DNA of 64,000 bases from Sorangium cellulosum So0157-2 (GTDB lineage: Bacteria > Myxococcota_A > Polyangia > Polyangiales > Polyangiaceae), in assembly GCF_000418325.1 (NCBI RefSeq), contig NC_021658.1, positions 7,578,001 to 7,642,000 on the forward strand, read 5' to 3'. The position numbers and the translations under genes were made by a program. Under the pieces are notes generated by a model. It was not told the origin of the DNA and did not search any database. It worked only from the letters and a program-made list of their open reading frames with translations. The stretch's first letter is position 1; each line of letters begins with the position of its first letter. This document shows positions 47,112-57,000 of this stretch, piece by piece.

Positions 47112-48518
47112 ATGAACCTCCCCCCGATGAACCGCATCGCTCTCGGGCTCGCGGCCGCCGCGGCGGGCCTCGCCCTCTCCGGCGCGGCGCCCGCGCTCGC
47201 CAACGGCCGATACCCCACCGCCGGCCAGATCCTGGTCGATCCCGCCGATCCGGAGCACATCGTCGTCCGCGCGACCTACGGCGTCCTCACCACCCGTGAC
47301 GGCGGCGAGCGCTGGTCGTGGATCTGTGAAGCGGCGATCGGTTACAGCGGCTTCGAGGATCCCATGATGGTCGTCACCGCCGACGGCTCGATGCTCGCGG
47401 GGCTCTTCGACGGGCTCAGCGCGACGCACGACGGCGGCTGCGACTGGCAGCTCGCCGGGGGCGCGCTCGCCCAGCGCAACATCGTCGACCTGTCGATCGA
47501 CCGCGCGGATCCCGCGAGCGTGCTCCTGCTCGGCTCCAGCGTCATGGCGAGCGACGCGATCTTGACCCAGGTCTGGGCGTCGAAGGACGACGGGAGGACG
47601 TGGGCCCAGGCCGGGGCCGACTTCCCGAGCACGTTCCTCGGCGTGACCCTGGACAGCGCGCCGAGCGATCCCCGGCGCATCTACGTGAGCGGGCGCCGCA
47701 ACGGCCCCACGTTCCAGGGGATCGTGCGGCGCTCGGACGATCGCGGCGCGACGTGGGAGGAGTTCGACGTCCCTGGCAGCGACGATCGCAACCTGCCCTA
47801 CCTCGGCGCCGTGGACCCGGAGGACCCCGACGTGGTGTATGTGCGCCGCGACGGCGACGGCGCGGACGCCCTGCTGGTCTCGCGCGACGGGGGCGCCACC
47901 TGGCGCGAGGTGTTCCAGGCGGTGAGCCTCCTCGGGCTCGCCCTCTCGCCCGACGGGACCAGGATCGCGGCCGGCAGCGACATGGATGGCCTGTGGGTCG
48001 CGCCGACGGATACGCTGGAGTTCACGCAGGTGGGGCAGCTCGGCGTCCGCTGCCTGACCTGGACCGCGCGGGGCCTCTTCGCCTGCGCCGACGAGCTCGT
48101 GGACGGCTTCTCCGCCGGCGTCTCCACGGACGGGGGCGCGACGTTCTCGCCGCTCATGACGCTCGACCGCCTCTGCGGCCCGCCGGCCGCCTGCGGGGCA
48201 GAGAGCTCGACCGGCCGGACCTGCCCCGACCTCTGGCCGGCGACCGCGAGCTTCGTCGGCGCCGCGCGCTCGTGCGAGGCCGGCGCGGCGTCGGGCGGCG
48301 CCGCGGGCGCGGGCGGGAGCGCGGCGAGCGCCGGCGGGGGCGAGGCCGGCGCGGGGGCGGCCGGAAGCGGGGAGAGCGCCGGCGGCGGCTGCTCCTGCGA
48401 GGCGTCGGGCGGGGGCCGCGCCGGGGCGCTCGCGGGCTGCCTGGTCGCGGCCGGCGGCGCGCTCCTGCGCGCCCGGCGCCGGGGGCGGAGCCGCGCGCGG
48501 GCGCCGGGAGCGCCGTGA
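47112..48518 (+). CDS. Exported beta-propeller protein with MYXO-CTERM-like sorting tail
   Basis: 468 residues from the ATG at 47112, preceded by AGGAGG four bases upstream; an ATG in the same frame at 47091 lacks such a site. The signal peptide is LGLAAAAAGLALSGAAPALA. Blades of a sialidase/VPS10-like propeller recur (LTTRDGGERWSW, VSRDGGATWREV, VSTDGGATFSPL). The C-terminus has the MYXO-CTERM form: a Gly/Ala linker, Cys pair (GGGCSCEASGG), a hydrophobic span (GALAGCLVAAGGALL) and a basic end (RARRRGRSRAR). This predicts processing and anchoring at the outer surface by the myxosortase system. Confidence 0.85.
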   Translation: MNLPPMNRIALGLAAAAAGLALSGAAPALANGRYPTAGQILVDPADPEHIVVRATYGVLTTRDGGERWSWICEAAIGYSGFEDPMMVVTADGSMLAGLFDGLSATHDGGCDWQLAGGALAQRNIVDLSIDRADPASVLLLGSSVMASDAILTQVWASKDDGRTWAQAGADFPSTFLGVTLDSAPSDPRRIYVSGRRNGPTFQGIVRRSDDRGATWEEFDVPGSDDRNLPYLGAVDPEDPDVVYVRRDGDGADALLVSRDGGATWREVFQAVSLLGLALSPDGTRIAAGSDMDGLWVAPTDTLEFTQVGQLGVRCLTWTARGLFACADELVDGFSAGVSTDGGATFSPLMTLDRLCGPPAACGAESSTGRTCPDLWPATASFVGAARSCEAGAASGGAAGAGGSAASAGGGEAGAGAAGSGESAGGGCSCEASGGGRAGALAGCLVAAGGALLRARRRGRSRARAPGAP

Positions 48519-48660
48519 CGGCCCGGGCCGCTCCGGGATCGGGCGCGGCCCATGCGCGCTCGCGCGCTCGCGGCGGAGATGCGGTGGAGATAGGGAAATG
48601 CTGGCCGGATGACTCAGGGTCGCGCTGACAGGCACCCTCCGTGGCGCCGCGCAGCGCGGC

Positions 48661-49263
48661 TCAGTACAGAAAACAGATCCCTGGCTTCTCCTCGCATTGG
48701 CCGAGCACGCAGTAGCCCTCGCAATCGGCGTCGCTCGCGCACGCCTTGCGGGCGCAGGCCCCGCCGGTCGGATCGCATGCCTGGTTCACCGGGCAGTCCG
48801 CGTCGGCGGCGCACGGCTTCGCGCGGCAGCGGTGATCGGGCGCGCAGGCCAGCGTCGCCGGGCAGTCGGCGTCGGTCGCGCAACCGCGGACGCAGACGGA
48901 GCTCACCTGCAGGGGCGGAGGGCACGTGAAATGCGGCATCTCGCAGATGAACGGTCCGACCGCGCCGCCCCCGCTCCCTCCCGCTCCTCCGCCCTCGCCC
49001 GCTCCCCCGCCGTCGCCCGCCATGGCGGCGCAATCCTCGTCAGCCCTGCAACCGACAGCGCTCTGCACCTCGTAACAGGCGGCGTCGCTGACCGGATTGC
49101 AGGTGTCGTTGTCGCAATCCTCCCCGCGCCGACACGCGAACTCACCGAGCGCTCCGCCCCCGTTGCCCCCCTCTCCCGCGGGTTCCTGGGCCTCCCCGCC
49201 ACAGCCGGCGGCGAGGCAGAGGGCCATCCCGAACATCCATCCATGAAGCCGACCAAGCATCAC
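48661..49263 (-). CDS. Cys-rich lipoprotein with DxDC repeats
   Basis: 200 residues. The lipobox is LAAGC in a short signal peptide. A Gly-rich linker leads to repeated Cys motifs (CATDADCPATLAC, CAADADCPVNQAC, CASDADCEGYC) that resemble the DxxC-type repeats common in Sorangiineae surface proteins and probably form disulfide-linked calcium-binding-like loops. Function unknown. Confidence 0.8.
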   Translation of the reverse strand: MMLGRLHGWMFGMALCLAAGCGGEAQEPAGEGGNGGGALGEFACRRGEDCDNDTCNPVSDAACYEVQSAVGCRADEDCAAMAGDGGGAGEGGGAGGSGGGAVGPFICEMPHFTCPPPLQVSSVCVRGCATDADCPATLACAPDHRCRAKPCAADADCPVNQACDPTGGACARKACASDADCEGYCVLGQCEEKPGICFLY

Positions 49264-49549
49264 GACAGCGTACCAGATGCCGCGTGTCCGGAAGATCGCA
49301 GCACGATCGCGACCGCCGGACAGCGCCGGGCGCGCGCTGCTCGGGGCGGCCGCCGCGGCGCGAGAGGGCCGCCGCGACGGGCGCGCAGCGATCAGGAGCG
49401 ATCAGGAGAGCCCGGCCTGCATGCGAGCACGCTGACCCCGAGCTCCTGGAAGCGCGAAGCTGGGCGGGGCGAGCGGGGCGGCGCCCGGCGCGGCGCCCCG
49501 GTTTGTTGGCCAGGCCGGACGCCCCCATGGACAATGGCGGACGGTCACG

Positions 49550-49864
49550 ATGAAGACGTGGAGCTTTCTCGCCCTGGGACGCAGCTACGAGATCACGGAT
49601 TATGGCCCCAGAGTCGGTATCGAGGTCACGCGGAACGGCTACACGGTGTGGACCGGCTACCGTGACGGCGCGCGGCTCGTGACGGACACGAGCACCCTTC
49701 CCGCGCGCGAGCTCGGGGCGCTCCGCGAGGAGCTCCTCCGGCGAGCGGCCTCCCGGGGCGCCGCCCCGGCGGCGGACGCGGGCCTCGGCGCGCGCCGGCC
49801 GCAGCGCGCGGTCGAGCAGCTCGATCTGCTCGGGGCGCCCGCGCTCGCCGGCTGCCAGCGCTGA
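49550..49864 (+). CDS. Hypothetical protein of 104 residues
   Basis: No family recognised. The N-terminal half is beta-rich (WSFLALGRSYEITDYGPRVG) and the second half is helical with an Ala/Arg-rich end. Codon use fits the local pattern. It lies 36 bases before the convergent ClpP-like gene. Confidence 0.5.
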   Translation: MKTWSFLALGRSYEITDYGPRVGIEVTRNGYTVWTGYRDGARLVTDTSTLPARELGALREELLRRAASRGAAPAADAGLGARRPQRAVEQLDLLGAPALAGCQR

Positions 49865-49900
49865 GCCGGGCGGGGATGCCCCGGAGGGCGCGCGCGGCGC

Positions 49901-50506
49901 TCAGACCTCGAGCGCGCTCTCGACGACGCGGTGCACGAGGCCGTACTCCTGGGCCTCGCGCGCGGTCATCCACAGGTTGCGCTCGGTCTCCTTGGCGATC
50001 TTCGCGGGATCCTGCCCGGTCGCCTCGGCGAAGATGCGGTTGAGCCGCTCGCGCGCGGCCATGATCTGGGCCGCCTCGATCTCGATGTCCGACGCGGGGC
50101 CGCGCACGCCGCCGAGCGGCTGGTGCAGGAGGAAGCGCGTGTTCGGGAGCGCGAACCGGTTCTCCCGCCGCGCGGCGACGAAGATCAGCGCGCCCGCGCT
50201 GGCGACCCACCCGGTGCCGATCACCTTGACCTCGGGCCGGATGAAGCGAATCACGTCGTAGATCGTATCTCCCGACTCCACGTGTCCTCCCGGCGAGTGG
50301 ATCAGGACCCGGATCGGCGCCTCGCTCTGGTTCGCGAGGGCGAGGAGCTGCGCCGTGGTGGCCTGCGCCAGCTCGCTGGTGATCTCCCCGAAGATGAGGA
50401 CGGTCCGGCTCCGGAGGAGGCTGCTCTGGACCTCCTCGGACAGCGCGCGGTGGGGCAGCTGTTCTTCGTTCGGCGTCGCATCGAAGCGCATCATGGCCCC
50501 GAGCAT
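49901..50506 (-). CDS. ClpP-like protease subunit
   Basis: 201 residues; an ATG at 50494 is the alternative start. ClpP fold with SPGGHVESGDTIYD, the nucleophile Ser in GWVASAGALIF, the His in FLLHQPLGG and the Asp later in the helical part. There is no clpX or clpA beside it, so it is an extra copy or works with an ATPase elsewhere. The motif around the Ser differs slightly from the standard GMAASMG, as in alternative ClpP forms. Confidence 0.88.
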   Translation of the reverse strand: MLGAMMRFDATPNEEQLPHRALSEEVQSSLLRSRTVLIFGEITSELAQATTAQLLALANQSEAPIRVLIHSPGGHVESGDTIYDVIRFIRPEVKVIGTGWVASAGALIFVAARRENRFALPNTRFLLHQPLGGVRGPASDIEIEAAQIMAARERLNRIFAEATGQDPAKIAKETERNLWMTAREAQEYGLVHRVVESALEV

Positions 50507-50617
50507 CCGGCCGCCCCCGCCCGCGCGCCATGACCGCGACGCGCGGAGTCATGCTCGCGCGTCTCGATCCGCGAGGGAGCGCTGGACGAGCGGCCTCGGC
50601 GCGGGCAACCATGGGGC

Positions 50618-51550
50618 ATGGCGGACGAGACGGAGCGGCAGCTTCCCCGCGGCGTGGCGGTCTCCCGGCATCACGGCCCTCCTGGCGTGGTCTGGCGCGC
50701 GAGCGCTGGGGATCCTCCGAGCCTGCACGTCGTCGTGCAGGGCGCGTTTCGCCTCGCGCAGGACGGGGCGTGCACCCTGGACGGGGCGTGCGCCCTGGAG
50801 CTCGACGCCGGCGACCTCGTGCTCCTCGGGTTCGGCGCGCGCGGCGCCGGGCCCGGCGAGCAGCGCCTGTGCTGCGTCGCGCCGCCGACCGGCGCCGCTC
50901 CCGCGGCGGCGGAGGTGATCTCGGCGACCTACGCCGCTGCGCCCGGCGGGGCGCTCGCCTCGCTCGCGCCGCTGGTCCACCTCCCTGCCGGCGAGGTTCG
51001 GCGGGCGCCGGGGCTCTCGGCCGTGGTGGGGCTGCTGCGCGCCGCGCTCGCGGATCCATCCCCGGGACAGGCCGCGCTGGCGCGCTCGCTGCTCGAGCCG
51101 CTGCTCGCTTACGCGCTGCACTGCCACGAGCGGGCGGGCGAGGCGGGCGCGGCGCGCGCGCGGGGCCGCTGCGTCGCGCGCGCGTTCGACCGGCGCGTCG
51201 CGCGCGCGCTCCGGCTCATGCAGGAGAGGCCGGCGGAGCGCTGGACCCTCGAGGCGCTCGCGAAGGCGGCGGGCCTCTCCCGCGCCGCGCTGGCGCGGCG
51301 GTTCCTGGCCGAGCTGGGGGTCCCGCCGCTCCGCTACCTCGCCGAGCTGCGGATGCAGCGGGCGGCCGAGCTGCTCGCCGAGGGCGACGGCTCGCTGGCG
51401 TCGGTCGCGGCCGAGGTCGGCTACGACTCGGAGTTCGCGTTCAGCCGCGCATTCAAGCGGCACACGGGCGAGGCGCCGGGCGCGTTCCGCCGGCGCAGCC
51501 GCTCCGAGGGGGCAGCGTTCCGGCTGCCGCCGGTGCGCGCGGCGGCGTGA
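50618..51550 (+). CDS. AraC-family transcriptional regulator with cupin-like sensor
   Basis: 310 residues. The N-terminal ~110 residues resemble the AraC_binding cupin (LELDAGDLVLLGFGARG). The C-terminal ~100 residues are the two helix-turn-helix domain: TLEALAKAAGLSRAALARRFLAELG and a second with YDSEFAFSRAFKRHTGEAPGAFRRR. The signal and targets are unknown. It is divergent from the ClpP gene by about 110 bases. Confidence 0.92.
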   Translation: MADETERQLPRGVAVSRHHGPPGVVWRASAGDPPSLHVVVQGAFRLAQDGACTLDGACALELDAGDLVLLGFGARGAGPGEQRLCCVAPPTGAAPAAAEVISATYAAAPGGALASLAPLVHLPAGEVRRAPGLSAVVGLLRAALADPSPGQAALARSLLEPLLAYALHCHERAGEAGAARARGRCVARAFDRRVARALRLMQERPAERWTLEALAKAAGLSRAALARRFLAELGVPPLRYLAELRMQRAAELLAEGDGSLASVAAEVGYDSEFAFSRAFKRHTGEAPGAFRRRSRSEGAAFRLPPVRAAA

Positions 51551-51635
51551 GGGCCTCGCCGGGGCGGAGCGGGAGCCGTTGCCGACGTGGCGCGCGACCG
51601 AGGGCGGCGCGCTTGGGGCGGGATCCTGACCGGCG

Positions 51636-53285
51636 TCACTCGCGGAGCGGGTCGAAGCACTTCTCCGGGCGGGTCGGCGCGCCGTCGCGCACCGCCTTCT
51701 CGTGCGCCTGAAAGCAGCGGAGGCGGGCCTCGATGAGCGGATTCTCCACTCCCTCCGGCAGCAGGTCGCGTGCGCGCGACGCTGCGGTGATGGCCTCCGT
51801 AACTCGACCTTGCAGGAGGAGCAGCATGCCGTAGGTGTCGTAGCAGCGTACGCAGCTCGGGTCCGTCTTGAGGGCGCGCTGCACGAACGCCTGCGCTTCG
51901 TCGAGATCCCGGAGCTGGATGCGGTATCGGGCGACGAAAGTGAGCTGTTCGGCGGTGGCGGCAGTGCGGCTCAGGCGGTCGATGAGCGGAGCGGTGCGTA
52001 CGATTGCCTGGAGCGGCGTGATGATGCGACGGCTCGACATCGCGCGAATCAGTTTTGCCATCGCCAGGAGATACCGAGGATCCGTCGGCTTCGCCGCGAG
52101 CGCCGCCGTGAGCTCCTGCTCCGCCTCCCTGAGGCGGGACTCGGCGGTCCGGAAGAGCCCGCGCCAGAAGCGCACGTCGGGGTTGTTCGGCTCATGCGCG
52201 ACCGCCTCGTCGAGCTGCGCCGCCGCCCATGCCCTCCCATCGCCCTGCCACCGCCTCAAACGGGCCCAGAGCACGTGCACCTCGGCGTCGCTCATCGCCC
52301 GCTCGACCAGCGGCGGCGGGGGCGGCGGGGCCGTGTAGGGGCCGATCTTCCTGATGGGCCGCGTTCCGACGAGGTAGCTCCGGTAATCCCGCTCGAGCTG
52401 CTCGGGCGAGATATCGCCGAACGCATCTTGGAAGGCCTGCCGCACCGGAGCGCCCCGCGAAGCCGCTTCGAGGAAGCTGGCAAAGCGCTGCACGTACGGA
52501 TCGGGGCCGTTGAGCAGCATGTGAACGAGCCCCCAAGAGCTCAGGTCGTTGAGCGCCACCCGGCGCCGCTCGGCCTCCGACGGATCGTCGGCGAGACTGT
52601 AGAAGTCCTCTCGCCTGGCACGGATGAGCTCCGCGGCGGACGCCGCCTCGCTGGCGGGGACCAGCTGGAGCGTGAACGCGCCATTGCGCACGGTGCGCCC
52701 GGAGGCCCCCTTCAGGAAGTCGTGATAGGGCAGCGCTGAGCCCACGTATGCATAACCACCCCGCACGCGAAACGTCGAGTAAAACTGGGCGAGGCCCTGT
52801 TTGAGCCACGGCGGCGCGGGCCCGATGCTCTGCGCGATGAAGTGGTACGCGAGCCCGCGCTGGAACGTGATGCGCGCCGGCTCCCCGAGCGAGCCATACA
52901 TGACCATCGTCGGCGCCCGCTCGATGTCGTTTGGCAGCGCGTGAAAGAAGACGCCGCTGGACGGCGCTGGACTGAACCGACGGAAGTCCTGCTCGCGCGC
53001 GAACAGGACGATCTGCATGCGAAACGGCTCCGGAGCATCGCTCGGGAAGCAGACGTCTTCGAGGGCATTGTACGATCTCTCGAGCTCCGCGAGGACCCCG
53101 CGCGCCTCGGAGCGGTCGAGATCTGTCCGCAACACGACGTGCTGCGAGGAGAGCTCTACCCACGGGGCGCCGCCCTGGGACGCGCAGGTGAGAGGTGGCT
53201 TCGGCGGAGCACAACCGAGCCCGCTGGCGGCGCAGAGCGCGAGCGCGGCAGCGCTGAGGGACCGCGCGATGAACGAAGTCGACAT
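51636..53285 (-). CDS. TPR lipoprotein with degenerate peptidase-MA-like domain
   Basis: 549 residues; GGGGAAA upstream of the ATG. The lipobox is ASGLGC. Residues ~40-300 resemble the gluzincin-like (peptidase_MA / DUF1570) fold: the usual HExxH reads RGLAYHFIAQ here, followed by PPWLKQGLAQFYSTF, so the zinc His and catalytic Glu are missing and the domain is probably not a protease. Residues ~320-540 are TPR-like helices (AAQLDEAVAHEPNNPDVRFW, QRALKTDPSCVRCYDTYG). A scaffold in the envelope is likely (inference). Confidence 0.85.
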   Translation of the reverse strand: MSTSFIARSLSAAALALCAASGLGCAPPKPPLTCASQGGAPWVELSSQHVVLRTDLDRSEARGVLAELERSYNALEDVCFPSDAPEPFRMQIVLFAREQDFRRFSPAPSSGVFFHALPNDIERAPTMVMYGSLGEPARITFQRGLAYHFIAQSIGPAPPWLKQGLAQFYSTFRVRGGYAYVGSALPYHDFLKGASGRTVRNGAFTLQLVPASEAASAAELIRARREDFYSLADDPSEAERRRVALNDLSSWGLVHMLLNGPDPYVQRFASFLEAASRGAPVRQAFQDAFGDISPEQLERDYRSYLVGTRPIRKIGPYTAPPPPPPLVERAMSDAEVHVLWARLRRWQGDGRAWAAAQLDEAVAHEPNNPDVRFWRGLFRTAESRLREAEQELTAALAAKPTDPRYLLAMAKLIRAMSSRRIITPLQAIVRTAPLIDRLSRTAATAEQLTFVARYRIQLRDLDEAQAFVQRALKTDPSCVRCYDTYGMLLLLQGRVTEAITAASRARDLLPEGVENPLIEARLRCFQAHEKAVRDGAPTRPEKCFDPLRE

Positions 53286-53561
53286 GCGATTTCCCCGATG
53301 CCCGTCGCCGTGAGGGCGCGAGCTGTGGCGGGGCGTACACCAGCGCCGCGCATGCGTCCAGGTGTCATCGACCCAAGGCTTGCCTGCAGGCAGAGCTCAC
53401 CGGAACGCAGACCTCATTCCGGTGAGCATCGACGGATTACCACATCACGTAGGGAGCTCGCGCCAGGCGCATCATCATTGCGGAACGTGCATATCGCGTC
53501 TACAATACCGAGCCGTGCGTAACCGTTCAGCGCAGTAAAGTTTGCGCCCAACTGAACAGGG

Positions 53562-54053
53562 CTAGTCAACAGCCGATTGGATGCTCACTCCCCGTGACAC
53601 CGGATCGAAGCCGTCAGGCCACCGTGTGAGCGTGTCCGCTCTCGCCCCTGCGAGTTCGGCTCGCTCAAGCCCCTCGCAACGAAGGTCGGCTCCGAGAAGG
53701 ATCGCTCTGGCGAAAGTTGCCCCCTCGACCTTTGCACCGCGAAGGTCCGCGCCGGAGAAATCAGCTTCTTCGAACCCTCCGCTCCGCATCATCGCATCTC
53801 TTAGGTCCGCCCTAACAAAGCTTGCACGTGAGGCGTTGCATGCTGCGAGCCTCGCTCGCGTGAGCTTCGCATTCTCGAGGCAGGCATCTTCCAGCCATGC
53901 CGATCGCAGCTCAGATTCCGACAGATCGGCACCTCGGAGAACCTGTCCCTCGAGAAGCGCTCGATGGAGATTCATCCGGGATAGATTGATTCCTACGAGG
54001 CTGTCGGCGTCTACCTTCACGTCGTCACCTGTCTCGCAACGGATCACAATCAT
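53562..54053 (-). CDS. Pentapeptide-repeat protein, candidate immunity protein
   Basis: 163 residues from the ATG at 54053, whose first base is the last base of the RHS stop codon (TGATG), so translation is coupled. The frame also extends upstream into the RHS gene. The protein is almost all A(D/N)LXX-type repeats: GADLSESELRSAWLEDA, LTRARLAACNASRASFVRADL, ADFSGADLRGAKVEGATFARAI. Such proteins form a right-handed beta-helix and often bind DNA enzymes or toxins. The location right after the toxin tip makes immunity to the RHS toxin the best guess (inference). The DNA here is visibly less GC-rich than the neighbouring genes. Confidence 0.85.
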   Translation of the reverse strand: MIVIRCETGDDVKVDADSLVGINLSRMNLHRALLEGQVLRGADLSESELRSAWLEDACLENAKLTRARLAACNASRASFVRADLRDAMMRSGGFEEADFSGADLRGAKVEGATFARAILLGADLRCEGLERAELAGARADTLTRWPDGFDPVSRGVSIQSAVD

Positions 54054-57000
54054 CACCAACTCTCCGGGTTGATTGGAAGATTCTCCCAAGGAACAAGGCG
54101 TTCCGGACGCCCTCCTGCCCATGGCTGTATCGCCGGTTCCTGCCCGAACACCCTACCGGCGATGTACCGGTGGTTGCCGTCCACGATCATCCTGCCATCA
54201 ACCTTGATGGCCGGCGCGACCTCCCTGGCGATCAATTTGTCTACATATTGCTGAACTAGCGGCAAGGACACGCCTCGCGCTTGCTGCGATGCCAGAGGAG
54301 CGTCTTTCATCGCTTCTCGGATCACCTGCTCGGTGACCTGAGATCCACTCGTGATGGTGGCTCTTCCTCCCGTTGCCACCTCCGGTACGACCGCCCCACC
54401 CCCCAGCTTCGGCAGCACGGCGCCGAGCACCATCGCCGGCCCGATGCCGCTCTCGACGGCGACCGTGACGCCCAGCGCCGCGACATCCATCGCCGCCCGG
54501 AGGTCCTGCATGAACGCCTCCGCGTCGTTGCCCGCGTGCCACGCCAGCGCCCCGAGCTCGAGCGCCTCGTGGAAGTCCCGCGCCACGGCCGCCGACCAGC
54601 TGAAACTCGGCAAGATGACCAGGTCCCCCATCACCGACCCGCTCACCAGCCCGGGCGTCGACTTCTCGCCGGTCAGGTCCGACAGCCGCACCCCGCGCTC
54701 CAGCACCGCCGCCAGCGTCTCCCCGGCGCCCGAGTACTCGTCGCCCACCGACGAGCCGCCGCGCTGCTCGAAGTACTCGTCTCCGGCATGGATGAACGAC
54801 GCCCAGTCGCTCTCGAACTCCGGATTCCCTCGCTCCTCCGCCCCACCGGGAGGCTGTGGCGGCCCCACCTCGCCGGATGGCGGCGTAGGCGCACCAGGCG
54901 CCGTGACGACTTCTTCCGTGGCGTCCCAGATCCCCTTCAGCTCTCCGGTGGTGTCGTCATACTCGGCGTATCCCCAACCGCCGTTGTCGAACGACACCCG
55001 CTCCCAGTAGAACCCCGTCGGATCCACGAGGTTCACCGGGTCGTTCATCACATAGCTGTACCGGTTGTAGCTCTGCCCCCACAGCGGGTCGGTCACCAGC
55101 GGATCCGGCGTCAAGAACCGCCGCAGGCTCGGGTCGTACACCCGCCCGCGCATGTCGATCAGCCCCAGCTCATCGTCGTGCCGGTGCCCCGTGAACCCGT
55201 GCTTCACCTCGCTCTTCGCCACCCCCGGCGCCTTGCCGTCGGCGTCGATCCGCCTCCCGAACGGCTCGTAGTGCAGCCGCTCCACCTCCTCGCCCGCCTC
55301 GTCCGTCAACAGCCCCACGCTCCCCAGCGGGTCCGCGTGCACGTACAGCGTCTGCTCCTTCCTAGGACCCGCGAACACCACCTGCGCCACCTCCCCCTCG
55401 GGCGACGCCACCCGGAACACGTGCCGTGTCCCGCCCGCGTCCGTGCGCCGCTCGTACACGCCGCCCACGTAGACCGTCTCCTCCCCCTCGTGCTTCTTCT
55501 TCACCCGCGCACCGAACGCGTCGTACAGAAACGCCCAGCTCTTTCCCTCCTTCTCCACCCGCCTCGGCAGGTCGAACGCCGTGTACGCGATCCACAACCC
55601 CGCGCTCGACCTCTCCAGCCGCCCCGCCGCGTCGTGGCTGAACGTCACCGCATCGCGCCCCGCCACGATCCGCGGCCTTCCCCCCGGCTCGTACCGGTTC
55701 TCCTCCGCCACCACCCCGTCGACCGCGACCGTGCGCAGGTTGCCGAGCTCGTCGTAACCGTACGTCGTCCCCCGCGCCCCGCCCGGCGCCGCGAGCTCCC
55801 ACCGCTCCAGCCGGCCCGCCTCGTCGTACCCGAACGTCTCCACCCGCAGCGCCACCCCGTCGCGCCGCTCCCGCACCCGACCATCGTCGTGATAGCCGTA
55901 CGTCAGCGCCTGCAGCGACGCGTTCGTCTTCGCCTCCACCGTCGCCAGCCGACCTGTCATCGGCTCGTACGTCCGCTCCGCGCGCACCCCGTTGCCGAAC
56001 GTCGCTTCCAGCAGCGCCCCGTCCGCGTTCCGCGCGTTCACCTTCCAGAGCGACCGCGTCGTCCCGTCCTCCTGGCTCGCGCGCAGCTCCGACAGCGACC
56101 CGTCCTCGTACACGTGCTTCACACGGAACCGATCCCGCCCCGGCACCTTCGGATACAAGAGCTCATCGCGCAGCCCGTCGGGCGTGTACGTCACCCCCAC
56201 CGAGAACGCCTCGCCCTCGATCGCCGTCCACACCTCCGAGACGCGCCCCTGCGCGTCGTACGTAGTGAGCACCTCCGTCCCATCCGGGCTCAGCGCCGAC
56301 GCAAGCTGCCCCACCCCGTGCTCCGCCTTGTCCCACGTGAACGTCGTCGCCCCGTCGGCGCTCGTCACCACGCGCCTTCGCCCCATCGCGTCCCGCTCCA
56401 CCACCGTCCTCTGCCCCAGCGCGTTCACCTCCTCCCGCGTCTCCCCAAACCCGTTGTACCGCGTCCGCCGCACCCCGGCGTCCGGGTCGCGCACCTCGAT
56501 GCGCCGACCGCGGATGTCGTACGCCATCTCCGTCGTGTTCCCCTTCGGGTCGATCACCTTCCAGAGCTTGCCGTGCAGGCCATACGCGAACTGCGTCGGC
56601 TGCCACGCCCCGTCCACCTCCACCGCCGTCTCGCTCGGCCGCCCCTCCACGTCCACGATCGTCCGGCTCCGCCGCCCTTCCGGATCGATCCCGATCGTCT
56701 GCAACAGCTCGTGCTCGTACCACTGCTGCGTCCCGTCCGGCCCCGTCTCCGACAGCACGCGGCCCAGGCTGTCGTACGTCCGCTCGGCCCGCTCCTCCGC
56801 CGCCACGTCGAACCCTGGCCGGCTCGCCGACAGCGGCCGGCCGAAGACGTCATACGACCTCCCGCGCACCTTCATCCGCCCGTCGAACGCTCGCTCCGCC
56901 TCTTTCACCGCGAGGCCACGCTCGTCCAGCGTCACGACCGCGCTGCCGCCGCTCGCCAGCGTCGTCTCCACCACGAGTCCCGCCGTCTCGCCCGCCTCCA

